DNA of 64,000 nucleotides from Phycisphaerae bacterium (GTDB lineage: Bacteria; Planctomycetota; Phycisphaerae; UBA1845): contig JAJDDQ010000039.1 in NCBI GenBank assembly GCA_029260215.1, forward strand, positions 112,313-176,312, written 5' to 3'. Both the position numbers and the translations under genes were made by a program. The notes below the pieces were generated by a model. It worked only from the letters and a program-made list of their open reading frames with translations. It was not told the origin of the DNA and ran no database searches. Of this stretch, positions 50,701 to 59,235 are shown one piece after another. How positions within the stretch are numbered: position 1 is the first letter of the stretch; each line of letters starts with the position of its first letter.

Positions 50701-52222
50701 TCGCCAGGGTCGCGCCGACGATGCGATAGTCGCCTGGCGGGCGGGACTGTCCTACGATCCCGCCAATCTGACGACGCGCGGACTCTTGATGGGCGCATTG
50801 GTGGCCAAGGGTTCGGAAGAGGATCGCGAGGAAGGCCTGCGGATGCTCGACGAACTCCTGGAAGTCAATCCGAGGAATCCCGAATACATTCGCATTCGCG
50901 CTATGGTTGCGATCGAAAAAGGCACGCCCGAATCCATCGCTGCCGCCGAACGGGACTTGCGTGAAGTGTTGAGGATCAACCCGAAGTCGGTGCGCGTGGC
51001 TGCGACACTGATCAGTGTCTACGCATCGGAGAATGATTTCGACCGGGCGGCTGGTGTGATTGCGCGCTCATTGGATGCAAATCCGGACTCAGCCACATTG
51101 ATGACAATGGGCGCTCGTATTGAAGACGCCCGCGGCAATCGGCAAATGGCCGAGGACTTCGCGAGGTCAGCCGTGCGCATGGATCCGCAGAATGTCGGTG
51201 CGCTGAAGTTCCTGTACGACTCCGCCGTCAGGGCGAACGATTTGGCGGAGGCGGGACGGATCGTGCGCAAGCTGTCTGCGCTAAAACCGGACGACTGGTC
51301 GGTTCGCGTTCGACAGGCCGACCTGCTGCGGCAGGAGGGGCGGAACGAGGAAGCCCTGGCCGTCATGGCGCCGTTCGACGAAATACCGACCGGCGAAGGT
51401 GCAGTTCCTATTGCGATCGCGATGGCCGAGCTGAATTGCGCGGTCGGTCGGGACGACAAGTTCGAGTCGCGGATGGCTGAGCTGGAACGTCTGGCGGTCG
51501 ATGTTGCGACGCTTATGCAGATTCGGTGTCGTTGCCTGGCTGGTCGAGCGCGTTATGCCGAGCTGGTGTCGCTTCTCAAAGAGCATCGTGCGAATTACCC
51601 GGACGATTCCACCACACCGGCATTGGGGGCGGCGATGCTGAACGCGACGGGCGATCCCGCCTGGCAGCGGGAGGCGGCCCTGCTGTTCAAGGATGTCGCG
51701 CAAAAAGCCCCTGAGAGTCTCGCCGCACAGTTGGCGGCTGCACAGGCGTCGTACGTAGCCGGCGAACTGGAGTACGCGATCAGCACGTATCGGGAGGTGC
51801 TCGCTATCGACGATACGAATCGTCAGGCTTTGAATGACCTAGCCTGGATACTCGGCGAATCCGGTGACGACGACCATCTTGAAGAAGGGGTCCGTCTGGC
51901 GGAGCAGGGTGTTCGCTTGTACCCCCGCTTCAGTCATATCCGCGATACGCGGGCGGTGCTGTACATGAAGCGAGGCGGGGCCGACGACCTGACCAGCGCG
52001 GTGAATGACCTTCGGGTCGCGATCGAACTTTCCAAGGAGCCTGACAATCCGATCACGCGTGCCCGTGCCTATGTCAATCTCGGCGATGTTTACGTCCGAC
52101 TCGGGCAGATCAAGTCGGCCCGTGAGGCGTTGGCGGAGGCCCGGACTTTGGGCGAAGCTTCGGGCGCGTTCGGGGACGACGACATGGCCCGCTTGACTGA
52201 GCTTGAAGCGCAGTGCGAGTGA
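47777..52222 (+). CDS. Giant membrane-anchored TPR-repeat protein
   Basis: The product has 1481 residues from the ATG at 47777, chosen because GAGGAG lies six bases upstream; the frame is open back to 47654. One N-terminal membrane helix (VKAVVILVVMVVGLAGGLFG) is followed by about 35 helical repeats of the TPR type over the whole length (for example EAKQFLAEERWADACGPLRV, LLREYMNRRDWASAKRAAED, GRFYFRQGRADDAIVAWRAG, AEQGVRLYPRFSHIRDTRAV). No enzyme domain is seen. The layout resembles PrsT-type TPR proteins of exosortase/exopolysaccharide loci, but no exosortase is in the window. It is probably a large periplasmic scaffold. Confidence 0.88.
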   Translation: MGEMRRAARINVKAVVILVVMVVGLAGGLFGAHHIRKRVRANNALTEAKQFLAEERWADACGPLRVYLRQYPDDVDILVTYAEASLAVRPRELENANAAANAYRRLLRHRPGNDAISEVLGKLYLIVGKVEDALHIAEQRLQVDENDVDAVLAKARILIARTMYEEARPLLEKAAAARLPDAAEVFVLLAEISVLDRESSGGAVEAIEWLNTGVAEYPDSAELGVGRAMYYVGAMNTPTDADFEAARAELLRVEALQPTHPNLLLRIARGWIALGDFERSGRLISRLEKIEDDALVDNFVQPRIFRFEWFRVAALHYRGVRDMEALSRVARKALQDFDAENHKFQRSRILPMAVNMLAESGHPEEARSALDEYSVIVEEAMRGRDAGNADLALLEASVALAEDRPFEIIAILKPIVDLAPENTSAWRLLAEGYSRTQQNDLAVDALRRAAVGKPSDVGVAMNLLREYMNRRDWASAKRAAEDCARLTPDNSDIRLMRIEAELRYELGRPVKSDVLPRLKQEIESVVAEQPKSAQPRMLQALMAERTEGAVEAEQIVRTVVAECDDTMQAYVYLGRLLEIQGKSEEAESVARQATTVHGDVADAWVWLARVLESKSDFEGARDALSAGIESVSDDFERFRMRRILARLRVTRLDRKGGIEDLKSLAAEDPNDADTLWTLLDLPEIMEDRALSRSYVDSLRKIEGESGLSWRYHEARWLLAGDDWRDNAEEIDRLFAECVEGGSGWWTQAILRRAVLHRLLGDSDRAERVYREALARSPRETQIVDRLAALLSGQRRFAEAKVVLEQLARRFPDRKLPKMLNDEVLRVHLGLAETAANDSEAKLHYTKAADLLSVVIASEPNNPASRVLMARVIYQRDGDADRALKMLDAADALGDTGLASVAARIVILRKEGRTEEVEQLLSGIVAERGDFDSYLLRAEYLSQVGEAERAEQDYVRLSQFEESAVLGHQLLGRFYFRQGRADDAIVAWRAGLSYDPANLTTRGLLMGALVAKGSEEDREEGLRMLDELLEVNPRNPEYIRIRAMVAIEKGTPESIAAAERDLREVLRINPKSVRVAATLISVYASENDFDRAAGVIARSLDANPDSATLMTMGARIEDARGNRQMAEDFARSAVRMDPQNVGALKFLYDSAVRANDLAEAGRIVRKLSALKPDDWSVRVRQADLLRQEGRNEEALAVMAPFDEIPTGEGAVPIAIAMAELNCAVGRDDKFESRMAELERLAVDVATLMQIRCRCLAGRARYAELVSLLKEHRANYPDDSTTPALGAAMLNATGDPAWQREAALLFKDVAQKAPESLAAQLAAAQASYVAGELEYAISTYREVLAIDDTNRQALNDLAWILGESGDDDHLEEGVRLAEQGVRLYPRFSHIRDTRAVLYMKRGGADDLTSAVNDLRVAIELSKEPDNPITRARAYVNLGDVYVRLGQIKSAREALAEARTLGEASGAFGDDDMARLTELEAQCE

Positions 52223-52603
52223 ATTCCCTAACGCTCGCGTCTTCCGCTTATAATCCGACTATGTCACGATGCAGCCCCTCGAATTCCCATCGAATCGGAC
52301 GCATTCTATCGCCCTGACATCGCCTGAACCTGTTCAGGGTCAATAATTTGGTCCGGACGGTGGAAAATGTGCATCTTTGTTCTGGTAAGATGGGTGACAA
52401 GTTGTTATGCTCCCGTCTCTTGGGTATTGCTCGACCCGAAGGGGGCCGGTGCGTGACCAGCGCAGCGGTGCGTATCAACAGACGAAATATCCCATAATCA
52501 GACCGGGTACGCGATGATCGGCGGGCACCGTGCATGCAGACGGTGGCTGTGGACGAGCAACGATCAATCGGTAACGGCAAGCAGCAACAGGTTTCATAGG
52601 GTC
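52223..52603. other. Intergenic leader upstream of EF-G, no gene
   Basis: This 381-base gap holds a short hairpin CCTGAA-CCTG-TTCAGG (52323-52338) that may mark the end of the TPR transcript, and must contain the EF-G promoter. A TATAAT-like TATAAT at about 52250 lacks a convincing -35. No small open frame with a ribosome binding site stands out. Confidence 0.45.
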
Positions 52604-54697
52604 ATGGACAATCTGGCGAACATTCGAAATATCGGCATCAGCGCGCACATCGACTCGGGGAAAACAACCCTGACGGAGCGCATCCTGTTCTACGCGGGGC
52701 GCATCCACCGCATGCAGGAGGTCAAGGGCAAGGGCGGCGGTGCCACCATGGACTTCATGGAGCTTGAGAAGGAGCGAGGTATCACAATCACCTCGGCTGC
52801 CACCAACGTGACATGGCATGGCAAGGAGATCAACATTATCGACACGCCAGGCCACGTCGACTTCACGATCGAGGTCGAGCGTTCTCTGCGTGTGTTGGAT
52901 GGTGCTGTTCTGGTTCTGTGTGCGGTGGGCGGGGTTCAGTCGCAATCGATCACCGTGGATCGGCAGATGAAGCGCTACCGTGTTCCGCGTATCGCGTTCA
53001 TCAACAAGATGGATCGCGTCGGAGCCGACCCCGCTCGCGTGGTTAATGAGCTTGAGACCAAGCTGGGGCATGTGGCTGTTCCGTTGCAGGTGCCCATCGG
53101 CGGCGGCGACGAATTTGAAGCGGTTATCGATCTTATCGAAATGAAACGGATCGACTTCACCGGCGACAGTGGCGAAAAACTCACTCAATCCGATATTTCA
53201 GAGGAATTCAAGGATGAGACTGACCGCGCTCGCGCGGGCATGCTGGACACACTGAGCCTCTACGACGACGAGCTTATGGAGGCGATGCTCGAGGATCTGC
53301 CAATCTCGATCGACATGATCCGCAAGGCGGTTCGCACAGCCACCATCAATCGCGACATCACACCGGTCATGTTCGGGACCGCTTACAAGAACAAGGGCGT
53401 GCAGCTATTGCTGGACGGCGTGAATCACTACATGCCCAGCCCGTTGGACCGTGTTGCCTACGCGTCGGACAATCACAACGAGGGGGCGGAGACCGCGATC
53501 ACGGCTGACCCGGACGGTTCGCTGGTTGCGATGGCGTTCAAGCTGGTCGATGAGAGTTTCGGCCAAGTGACCTACACGCGCGTTTATCGAGGCCGACTGA
53601 CCAAAGGCCAGCAATACGTCAACTCGCGTACGGGCAGGAAGCAGCGTGCGATGCGCATCCTCAAGATTCACGCGGACCGTCGCGAGGAGATTCCTGAGGC
53701 TGTCGCGGGCGATATCGTGGGTTTGATGGGTATCGAATGCAACTCGGGCGACACCGTCTGTTCGCAGGGGGAGAGCCTTTCCCTAGAGCCGATCGCGACG
53801 GTCGAGCCGGTTATTTCCCTGGCGATTTCACCGGCTACCGCCTCCGATCGGGACAAGATGTCGCGCGGTCTGGGGCGATTCGTTCGCGAGGATCCGACCT
53901 TTCACGTTCACCAGGACGAGAAGACCGAAGAGACGATCATCAGCGGCATGGGCGAGCTGCATCTCGACGTGTACATCGAGCGGCTCAAACGCGAATACAA
54001 CTGCAACATCACCATCGGCAAACCGCGCGTTGAATATCGCGAAGCACCGACGGCTGAATCGACCTACGACTACAAGCACAAGAAGCAGACCGGTGGATCG
54101 GGCCAATTCGCGCACGTTTCTGGTCGGCTGCTGCTGCTGCCCGAGGACTCCGAAGAGGATTATGAATTCGAGAACACGGTGACCGGCGGTCGCGTGCCTT
54201 CCGAGTACATTTCGTCGGTGGACAAGGGATTCCAGATGGCGCGCGTCAAAGGCCCACTCGCGGGGTTTGAGGTGATTCGCGTCAAGATGATTCTTGAGGA
54301 CGGGTCGTCGCACGCGGTGGACTCTTCCGACTTGGCGTTCCAGATTTGTGCACGGACCGCGTTCAAGCAGGCGTTCCTGGGTTCCAAACCTGCGTTGCTC
54401 GAACCGATCATGCTTGTCGAGGTGGAGACGCCGACGGATTGCCAGGGGCCGGTAACCGGCGACCTAAGCTCCCGCCGCGGCATCGTCGTAAGCTCCGAAG
54501 TCAAAGCCGGATTCAGCGTGATTATCGCCGAGGTTCCGCTTGCGGAAATGTTCGGTTACGCGACGGATGTCCGTTCTCTGACGCAGGGTCGCGCGTCGTT
54601 CACAATGGAATTCCTGACCTATCGCCGTTCTCCGAGCAGCGTTCAGGAAGAACTTATCGCCCAGGCCCAAAAGGAACGGGCCGGCACCAAGGACTGA
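52604..54697 (+). CDS. fusA: Elongation factor G (spdEFG/mitochondrial EF-G1 type)
   Basis: The product has 697 residues from the ATG at 52604. This GTPase drives ribosomal translocation. G1 reads SAHIDSGKTTLTERI (the P-loop has Ser where typical bacterial EF-G has Ala). G2/switch I contains EKERGITITSAATNVTW, G3 is DTPGHVDFT, G4 is NKMD and G5 lies near PVMFGTAYKNKG. Domains II to V follow (GMGELHLDVYIERL, GQFAHVSGRLLLLPEDSEED). The SAHIDSGKTT/ILFYAGRIH wording is that of the EF-G subgroup shared by spirochaetes, planctomycetes and mitochondria. A terminator lies 30 bases downstream. Confidence 0.95.
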   Translation: MDNLANIRNIGISAHIDSGKTTLTERILFYAGRIHRMQEVKGKGGGATMDFMELEKERGITITSAATNVTWHGKEINIIDTPGHVDFTIEVERSLRVLDGAVLVLCAVGGVQSQSITVDRQMKRYRVPRIAFINKMDRVGADPARVVNELETKLGHVAVPLQVPIGGGDEFEAVIDLIEMKRIDFTGDSGEKLTQSDISEEFKDETDRARAGMLDTLSLYDDELMEAMLEDLPISIDMIRKAVRTATINRDITPVMFGTAYKNKGVQLLLDGVNHYMPSPLDRVAYASDNHNEGAETAITADPDGSLVAMAFKLVDESFGQVTYTRVYRGRLTKGQQYVNSRTGRKQRAMRILKIHADRREEIPEAVAGDIVGLMGIECNSGDTVCSQGESLSLEPIATVEPVISLAISPATASDRDKMSRGLGRFVREDPTFHVHQDEKTEETIISGMGELHLDVYIERLKREYNCNITIGKPRVEYREAPTAESTYDYKHKKQTGGSGQFAHVSGRLLLLPEDSEEDYEFENTVTGGRVPSEYISSVDKGFQMARVKGPLAGFEVIRVKMILEDGSSHAVDSSDLAFQICARTAFKQAFLGSKPALLEPIMLVEVETPTDCQGPVTGDLSSRRGIVVSSEVKAGFSVIIAEVPLAEMFGYATDVRSLTQGRASFTMEFLTYRRSPSSVQEELIAQAQKERAGTKD

Positions 54698-54727
54698 CGC
54701 AAACACCCAATAATCAAGAGCACTCGG

Positions 54728-54763
54728 ACCCCGCGACTCGGCCACGTTTCGCGGGGTTCTTCT
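54728..54763 (+). terminator. Intrinsic terminator of the EF-G gene
   Basis: The arms ACCCCGCG (54728-54735) and CGCGGGGT (54750-54757) form a perfect 8-bp stem with a 14-base loop, followed by the T-rich TCTTCTC. Confidence 0.8.
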
Positions 54764-54907
54764 CAATATGGCGAGCCTTTTCCGGTATGGTCGCTCTGGC
54801 GAAGCACTTCAGAAAACGCTGAAGTAATCACGTCGGCGACGTCGATGAAACCGTGCTGCCTGCGCGAGATGTCCGCTTTCACAACGTCGACAGGAGGTCA
54901 ACCACCG

Positions 54908-56245
54908 ATGCTGACTTGCAACATGTGCGGTTCGAACGGCACCACGGTATGCGTGGATGGGCCTGGGACGTGGCACTGCTACGACCCGGTGAAGGGTGCG
55001 CCGTTTCCGTTTCGCGTGGGGTTGTGCGAACGCTGCGGCCACGTGTTCGGCGCGTGGGATGGCGACCGCGCGCATCTCTACGCCGATGAAGAATACGTGA
55101 CGAGTGAATTCGACCTGGAGCTGTACACGACGTATGTGAGTTTCGTGCTTGCCGGTCTGCCGCCGCGGAACCGTACGCACCGCATTCTCGAAATCGGTTT
55201 CAATCAGGGGCCTTTGCTCAAGAGGTTCTACGACTTGGGCTTTGAATGTCACGGTATCGAGGCGGGGAAAGAGAACGTGCGAGTTGCCCGAAAAAAGATG
55301 CCGGCGGCGCATCTGAGTGCTGGTATGTTGAGCGCCGAATGGCTGGGCGAATACGATCACGATTTCTTCGACGTGGTCATACTGACCTCAGTGTTCGAAC
55401 ACATAACCGAGCCAGCCGACGTCCTGCGCATGATTCGTCCGTACCTCACGCCGCAGGGTCGAATCGTAATTGTCGTCCCGGACCTTTGCGCCTACACCCC
55501 GACGGTTCAGATCAATCGCGACGATCAAACGCTGTATGGCTGTTCGCAACACAAGTTCTTCTATCGCAACTTGTTTCTTTGCTATGCACAGCATGTCAAT
55601 CACTTCTCGGCACCCAGTCTGACGCGATACCTCTCCGCGCTCGGTTTCGAAACGCGCCAGGTCGCGACAATCGGCTATCAATGGGTTTCCGCCGTCCGCT
55701 CAGAGCCGGTCGATAATTCGTTCGAGTACCCTGACCTGGTGGAGTTTCACAGGCGTGTCATGCAATACTACGAGCGTACGCTGCGCGAAATGCGGGAATC
55801 CGTAATCGAGCGATTGCGAGGCCGGCGTGTGGTGTGTTACGGCGCGGGGCGGGAATTTGGGTACTTTTGCGATATCTTCGAGCCGTTGGGAGTCGAGATA
55901 CTGGCGGTCGGCGACGACAGCCCGCCGGTCGCGAGCAAGCACGGCGTGCCGGTGGTAAAGCCGAAGTCTCTGGCGGCGTACGATCCCGAGGTTTGCATCG
56001 CCACAAGCTTCGACTACGAAAACGAAATCGCCGCCCAAGCCGCAACGACTCTGCCCGCATCGACGGAAATCGTGACGCTCACAGCCTTGTTAAGCACCTA
56101 CGATTTCGAAATGCCGAATTGGATCAACTGCAACCTTCAGCCCATCGCCGCGTTGGTCGAATCGCCAGTCTCAGCCCGACTTGCTCAATCCCATCGCGTG
56201 CGTATGGCGGCCTCGGCGATCACGGTGCAACCTTCGCCACCTTGA
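54908..56245 (+). CDS. Class I SAM-dependent methyltransferase with N-terminal zinc ribbon
   Basis: The product has 445 residues; the ATG at 54908 has a near-perfect AGGAGGT nine bases upstream. The N-terminus has two Cys pairs (LTCNMCGSNG; GLCERCGHVFG), the zinc-binding head of C-methyltransferase-like sugar-modifying enzymes. The SAM fold follows (HRILEIGFNQGPLLKRFYDL, GIEAGKEN, ILTSVFEHITEP). The C-terminal 130 residues form a second Rossmann-like region (RRVVCYGAGREFGYFCDIFE; DPEVCIATSF), again as in that family. Substrate is probably a nucleotide sugar or small metabolite. Its stop overlaps the end of the convergent S74 gene by 26 bases. Confidence 0.85.
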   Translation: MLTCNMCGSNGTTVCVDGPGTWHCYDPVKGAPFPFRVGLCERCGHVFGAWDGDRAHLYADEEYVTSEFDLELYTTYVSFVLAGLPPRNRTHRILEIGFNQGPLLKRFYDLGFECHGIEAGKENVRVARKKMPAAHLSAGMLSAEWLGEYDHDFFDVVILTSVFEHITEPADVLRMIRPYLTPQGRIVIVVPDLCAYTPTVQINRDDQTLYGCSQHKFFYRNLFLCYAQHVNHFSAPSLTRYLSALGFETRQVATIGYQWVSAVRSEPVDNSFEYPDLVEFHRRVMQYYERTLREMRESVIERLRGRRVVCYGAGREFGYFCDIFEPLGVEILAVGDDSPPVASKHGVPVVKPKSLAAYDPEVCIATSFDYENEIAAQAATTLPASTEIVTLTALLSTYDFEMPNWINCNLQPIAALVESPVSARLAQSHRVRMAASAITVQPSPP

Positions 56246-57842
56246 GCACCGGCGCTGATTCAATCCGCTTAGACTCTGACGGTGCGAAGGTGGCGACCAA
56301 GGCTTCGAGGCATTCGAGGCGGTCGCGCAGGTCGTCGTTCTCTGCTTGCAGCGATTCGACCTCGGCATGCATTTCGTGGATTGCACCGATGGCCACCACG
56401 CCCAGCCCGGAGTAGTTCATTGTTTTTTCGCCTTCCGTTCCGCTTACCAGCGACGGCAACAGGCCTTCAACTTCCTGGGCGATGAATCCGATTTGTTTTT
56501 CGGCTGAGGGGTCATTTCTCAGGGTTTTGTAGTAGAAGCTGACAGGTTTGAGTGCCAGTGCTTTGCTCAACAAGCCGCCCAACGGTGAGATGTCGCTCTT
56601 ATAGTTTCGATCGCTGCAACAACTCCACGAACCACTGCTGTCCAGTTGTGCCCAGGTTGCGTCGATTCGATTGCGCATTCTGAGAAACCCAGATGAATTC
56701 ATTCTGATTTGTCCTTGGTTGATTCCACCATTGGTGCTGCTGTCGGGGTCAGCGTCGTTATTCATATGGATGGCATTATGGCTGCCGTCATATTGAATGT
56801 GTAGACGAGCGGTTGCCGAGTCCGTGCCTATGCCGACGTTGTTCGAATTCATCCACATCTTGCCACCGGAGACCTTGTTGAGTGACGCACCGCTGCTTGA
56901 AAGGTTGTTCGCCCCTACCGCCCCATCGTTGATCTTCGAGCCCGTTACGGCATCGTCGGCCAAGTCGTTGGTCATAACTTCGCCGTTCGCGATCTTCAGA
57001 CTTGTAACCGCGCCGCCAGCCAGGTCATCAGTGCCAACTGCGCCGTCGTTGATTTCGGCTGATCGTACCGAACCCGTTGCCAAGTCGGCGAAGCCGACTG
57101 ATCCGTCTTGAATCTTGCTGCCGTTCACGGAATTGTTGGCCAAGTCTGTAGTGGCCACTGTCCCATCAGCAATCTTGGCTGATGTTACTGCGCTGCCCGC
57201 CAATTCGTCGGTATCTACAGAGCCGTTGGTCATCTTGGCTTTGGTTATGGCGTTGTCCGCGATCTCCACGGTGTCCACCGAATTGTTCGCCAAGTCTGCC
57301 GCGGTGACCGTTCCGTTTGTGATCTTGGCTGATGTCACCGCGTTGCCAGCTAGGTCGGCGGTGCTGACAGTTCCGTTTGCGATTTTTTCCGTCGTGATGG
57401 CGTTGTCGTCTACAGTAGCGCTGTGAAAGGCGAAGGGGGCGCTGGCGATCGGCTGATCGGGGGTCAGCAGGTGCGTGCCGTTCAGCGTGTCGTCGAACCA
57501 GATGCGCAAGGCTACGTCGGGCGTGTCGAAAATCGCCGGATCAATCAGGTTGCCTTTTTCACCAAGACGGACAGCGTAGAGGCCACTGATCACGGTTAGC
57601 GAAACGGCGGTGTCCGGCTGCTGATCCTGCACGCCTACATTTGTGTCGTCGTGCGTCCAGAGGTTTGCGCCGGTGCCGGGGTCAACCAGAGCGAACCGGA
57701 ATTCACCCTGACCTGTGAAGCGCTCGCCGAATACCGCCACGACTCCCTGATGATTGATGTGCAGGGGGATGTCTTGGCCACGGACTGGAAGTATGGCTGC
57801 GATACTGATAATTAAGGTCCAACCGAATATTCGTCTGAGCAT
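56220..57842 (-). CDS. Secreted repeat protein with C-terminal peptidase S74 (endosialidase chaperone) domain
   Basis: The product has 540 residues. A signal peptide (LRRIFGWTLIISIAAILPVR) is followed by a 130-residue N-terminal domain (LHINHQGVVAVFGERF, NLWTHDD, VALRIWFDDTLNG, PFAFHSATVDDNAI). Then come about 18 ten-residue repeats alternating 'NAVTSAKITN' and 'GTVTAADLAN' types (about residues 140-310). The C-terminal 110 residues are peptidase S74: SDRNYKSDISPLGGLL, QIGFIAQEVEGLLPSLV, a Tyr-rich MNYSGLGVVAIGAI and a coiled coil. In phage tail fibres this domain assists trimerisation and cleaves itself. It is probably a trimeric surface fibre; a paralogue of its head lies at 59236-60375. 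Confidence 0.88.
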   Translation of the reverse strand: MLRRIFGWTLIISIAAILPVRGQDIPLHINHQGVVAVFGERFTGQGEFRFALVDPGTGANLWTHDDTNVGVQDQQPDTAVSLTVISGLYAVRLGEKGNLIDPAIFDTPDVALRIWFDDTLNGTHLLTPDQPIASAPFAFHSATVDDNAITTEKIANGTVSTADLAGNAVTSAKITNGTVTAADLANNSVDTVEIADNAITKAKMTNGSVDTDELAGSAVTSAKIADGTVATTDLANNSVNGSKIQDGSVGFADLATGSVRSAEINDGAVGTDDLAGGAVTSLKIANGEVMTNDLADDAVTGSKINDGAVGANNLSSSGASLNKVSGGKMWMNSNNVGIGTDSATARLHIQYDGSHNAIHMNNDADPDSSTNGGINQGQIRMNSSGFLRMRNRIDATWAQLDSSGSWSCCSDRNYKSDISPLGGLLSKALALKPVSFYYKTLRNDPSAEKQIGFIAQEVEGLLPSLVSGTEGEKTMNYSGLGVVAIGAIHEMHAEVESLQAENDDLRDRLECLEALVATFAPSESKRIESAPVLKVAKVAP

Positions 57843-58100
57843 GGTGTCGTTCCCCGCCTGTAGATTGGCTGAATTCAAAGCTCAGCCGATATTGCCTAAG
57901 TACAGAAATCCGCCGACGCAAGCGGACCGACGGTCAGTGATTGTACAACATCCCGCTCTGAAATCCTCGCAGTTTTCGGACACTTATTCGCGATTACGAG
58001 AGCTACGAGCGGAAATGCCTGGGTCGATCGCCTCGTTCGGGTTGGACAACGCGATGCATTCCCGTCCCCACCTGTGCAGAGACATCTTGGACACCCGCGT

Positions 58101-59133
58101 TCAGTTTCTTGAGGGCCGCCGTTCGGTTGCCATGTTGAACGACACAAAGTCCTTGACGTTCATTTCGCCATTTTCGTCCGCGTCGAAAATATCGCACCAG
58201 GGGCTCAGGGGCGACTTGCCGTTGGTCGCTGCGTAGCAAATCTGAAAGCACCGGAAGTCGGACCAGTCAACATCGCCGTCATGCGCGCCTCGGCCGTCGA
58301 AGGCTATGCCCAGCGGGACAAAGACATCGGGAACGGACAGAAGTGTTTGCACATCGCTCCCGTCAAGGTTCGCACGTTTGAGTGTCGCAGCCAGCGAGTT
58401 TGACCAGTACAGACGACCCTCGTCCGAATCGATCGACAGGCCCGCAACGAAATCCTCCGCCGGAACGACGACCTCAACGTTGGCCCCGTCCAGGTCGGCA
58501 CGCTGGATAGGCATGCCGGGCCCCCACTGGCTCCAGCAGATTTTGCCGGCGAGTTGATCGAGCGCGACGCCCCAGATGGACGCAGTGTGTCCGTTCGCCA
58601 GCAACTCAATACCGGACCCGTCGAGAGCGGCTCGCGACAACGTGCCGTTGGACGCGTTTGCCCAGTAGAGTTTTTCCGCAGTTGAATCAATCGCGATGCC
58701 TGCGTAGGTTGCGAATCCCAAGGCAATCACCGTTTCAACATTGGACCCGTCAAGGTCGGCCCGTTGAATGCCGTGCTCGTGCGTCCAGTACATTTTGCCG
58801 CGTGGAAGGTCCAGCGCCACGCTGCGCGGAACGCTCAAGCCCGTTACCAGTATTTCAACATTCTCGCCGTTCATGTCCGCGCGGCGAATACTTTCACCCA
58901 TCGTAAACCTTGCCCGCCGTCAGGTCCAGCGCGAGGCCCTGCAAGCTGCTGAGTTCCTTGATCGTCACCACGTCGACCACATTGGCCCCGTCGGGAGCTG
59001 CGGCCCGGATTTCGCCGAGCCACTCGTCCGTCCAATAGATATTTCCAGCCCTTGCGGGTACGAAGGGGCCAACGCTGATCAGCAGGATCATCGCCGCGAA
59101 TTGGGATTCAGCCATGACTTTTTCTCGTTGCAT
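58101..59133 (-). pseudogene. YWTD (LDL-receptor-like) beta-propeller protein with dockerin-like tail, frameshifted
   Basis: Two overlapping frames make one gene. The first (59133 to 58894) has a signal peptide (AAMILLISVGPFVPARAGN), NIYWTDEWLGEIR and LQGLALDLTAGKVY, then runs into a stop. The second (58901 to 58101) resumes at MGESIRRADMNGENVE and continues with repeats 'GIQRADLDGSNVE', 'GKMYWTHEH', 'KLYWANASNG', 'RLYWSNSLAA' and ends in Asp-rich loops (DGDVDWSDFRCFQ; FDADENGEMNVKDF). The expected YWTD between GKVY and MGES is missing, so a few bases have been lost. Whether this is a true mutation or an assembly error cannot be told. Intact, it would be a secreted six-bladed propeller. Confidence 0.8.
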
Positions 59134-59235
59134 CTGAGCACGCCATGATACGGTGTTGCGTGAAACAACGCGCAGGATTCCTTGGTCGACTACAGTAGAG
59201 TGTAGCGTAGCCGGTCGTGCATAGGCCCCTTATTT

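Noticed and set aside
52323-52338. SOS/LexA-type operator
   Set aside because: GAAC and GTTC are only two bases apart, which fits no LexA box; a short hairpin is the simpler reading.
58894-58910. Selenocysteine codon at the TGA in the YWTD gene
   Set aside because: The protein continues in a different frame, the motif there is YWTD with no Cys/Sec role, and no SECIS-like loop follows.
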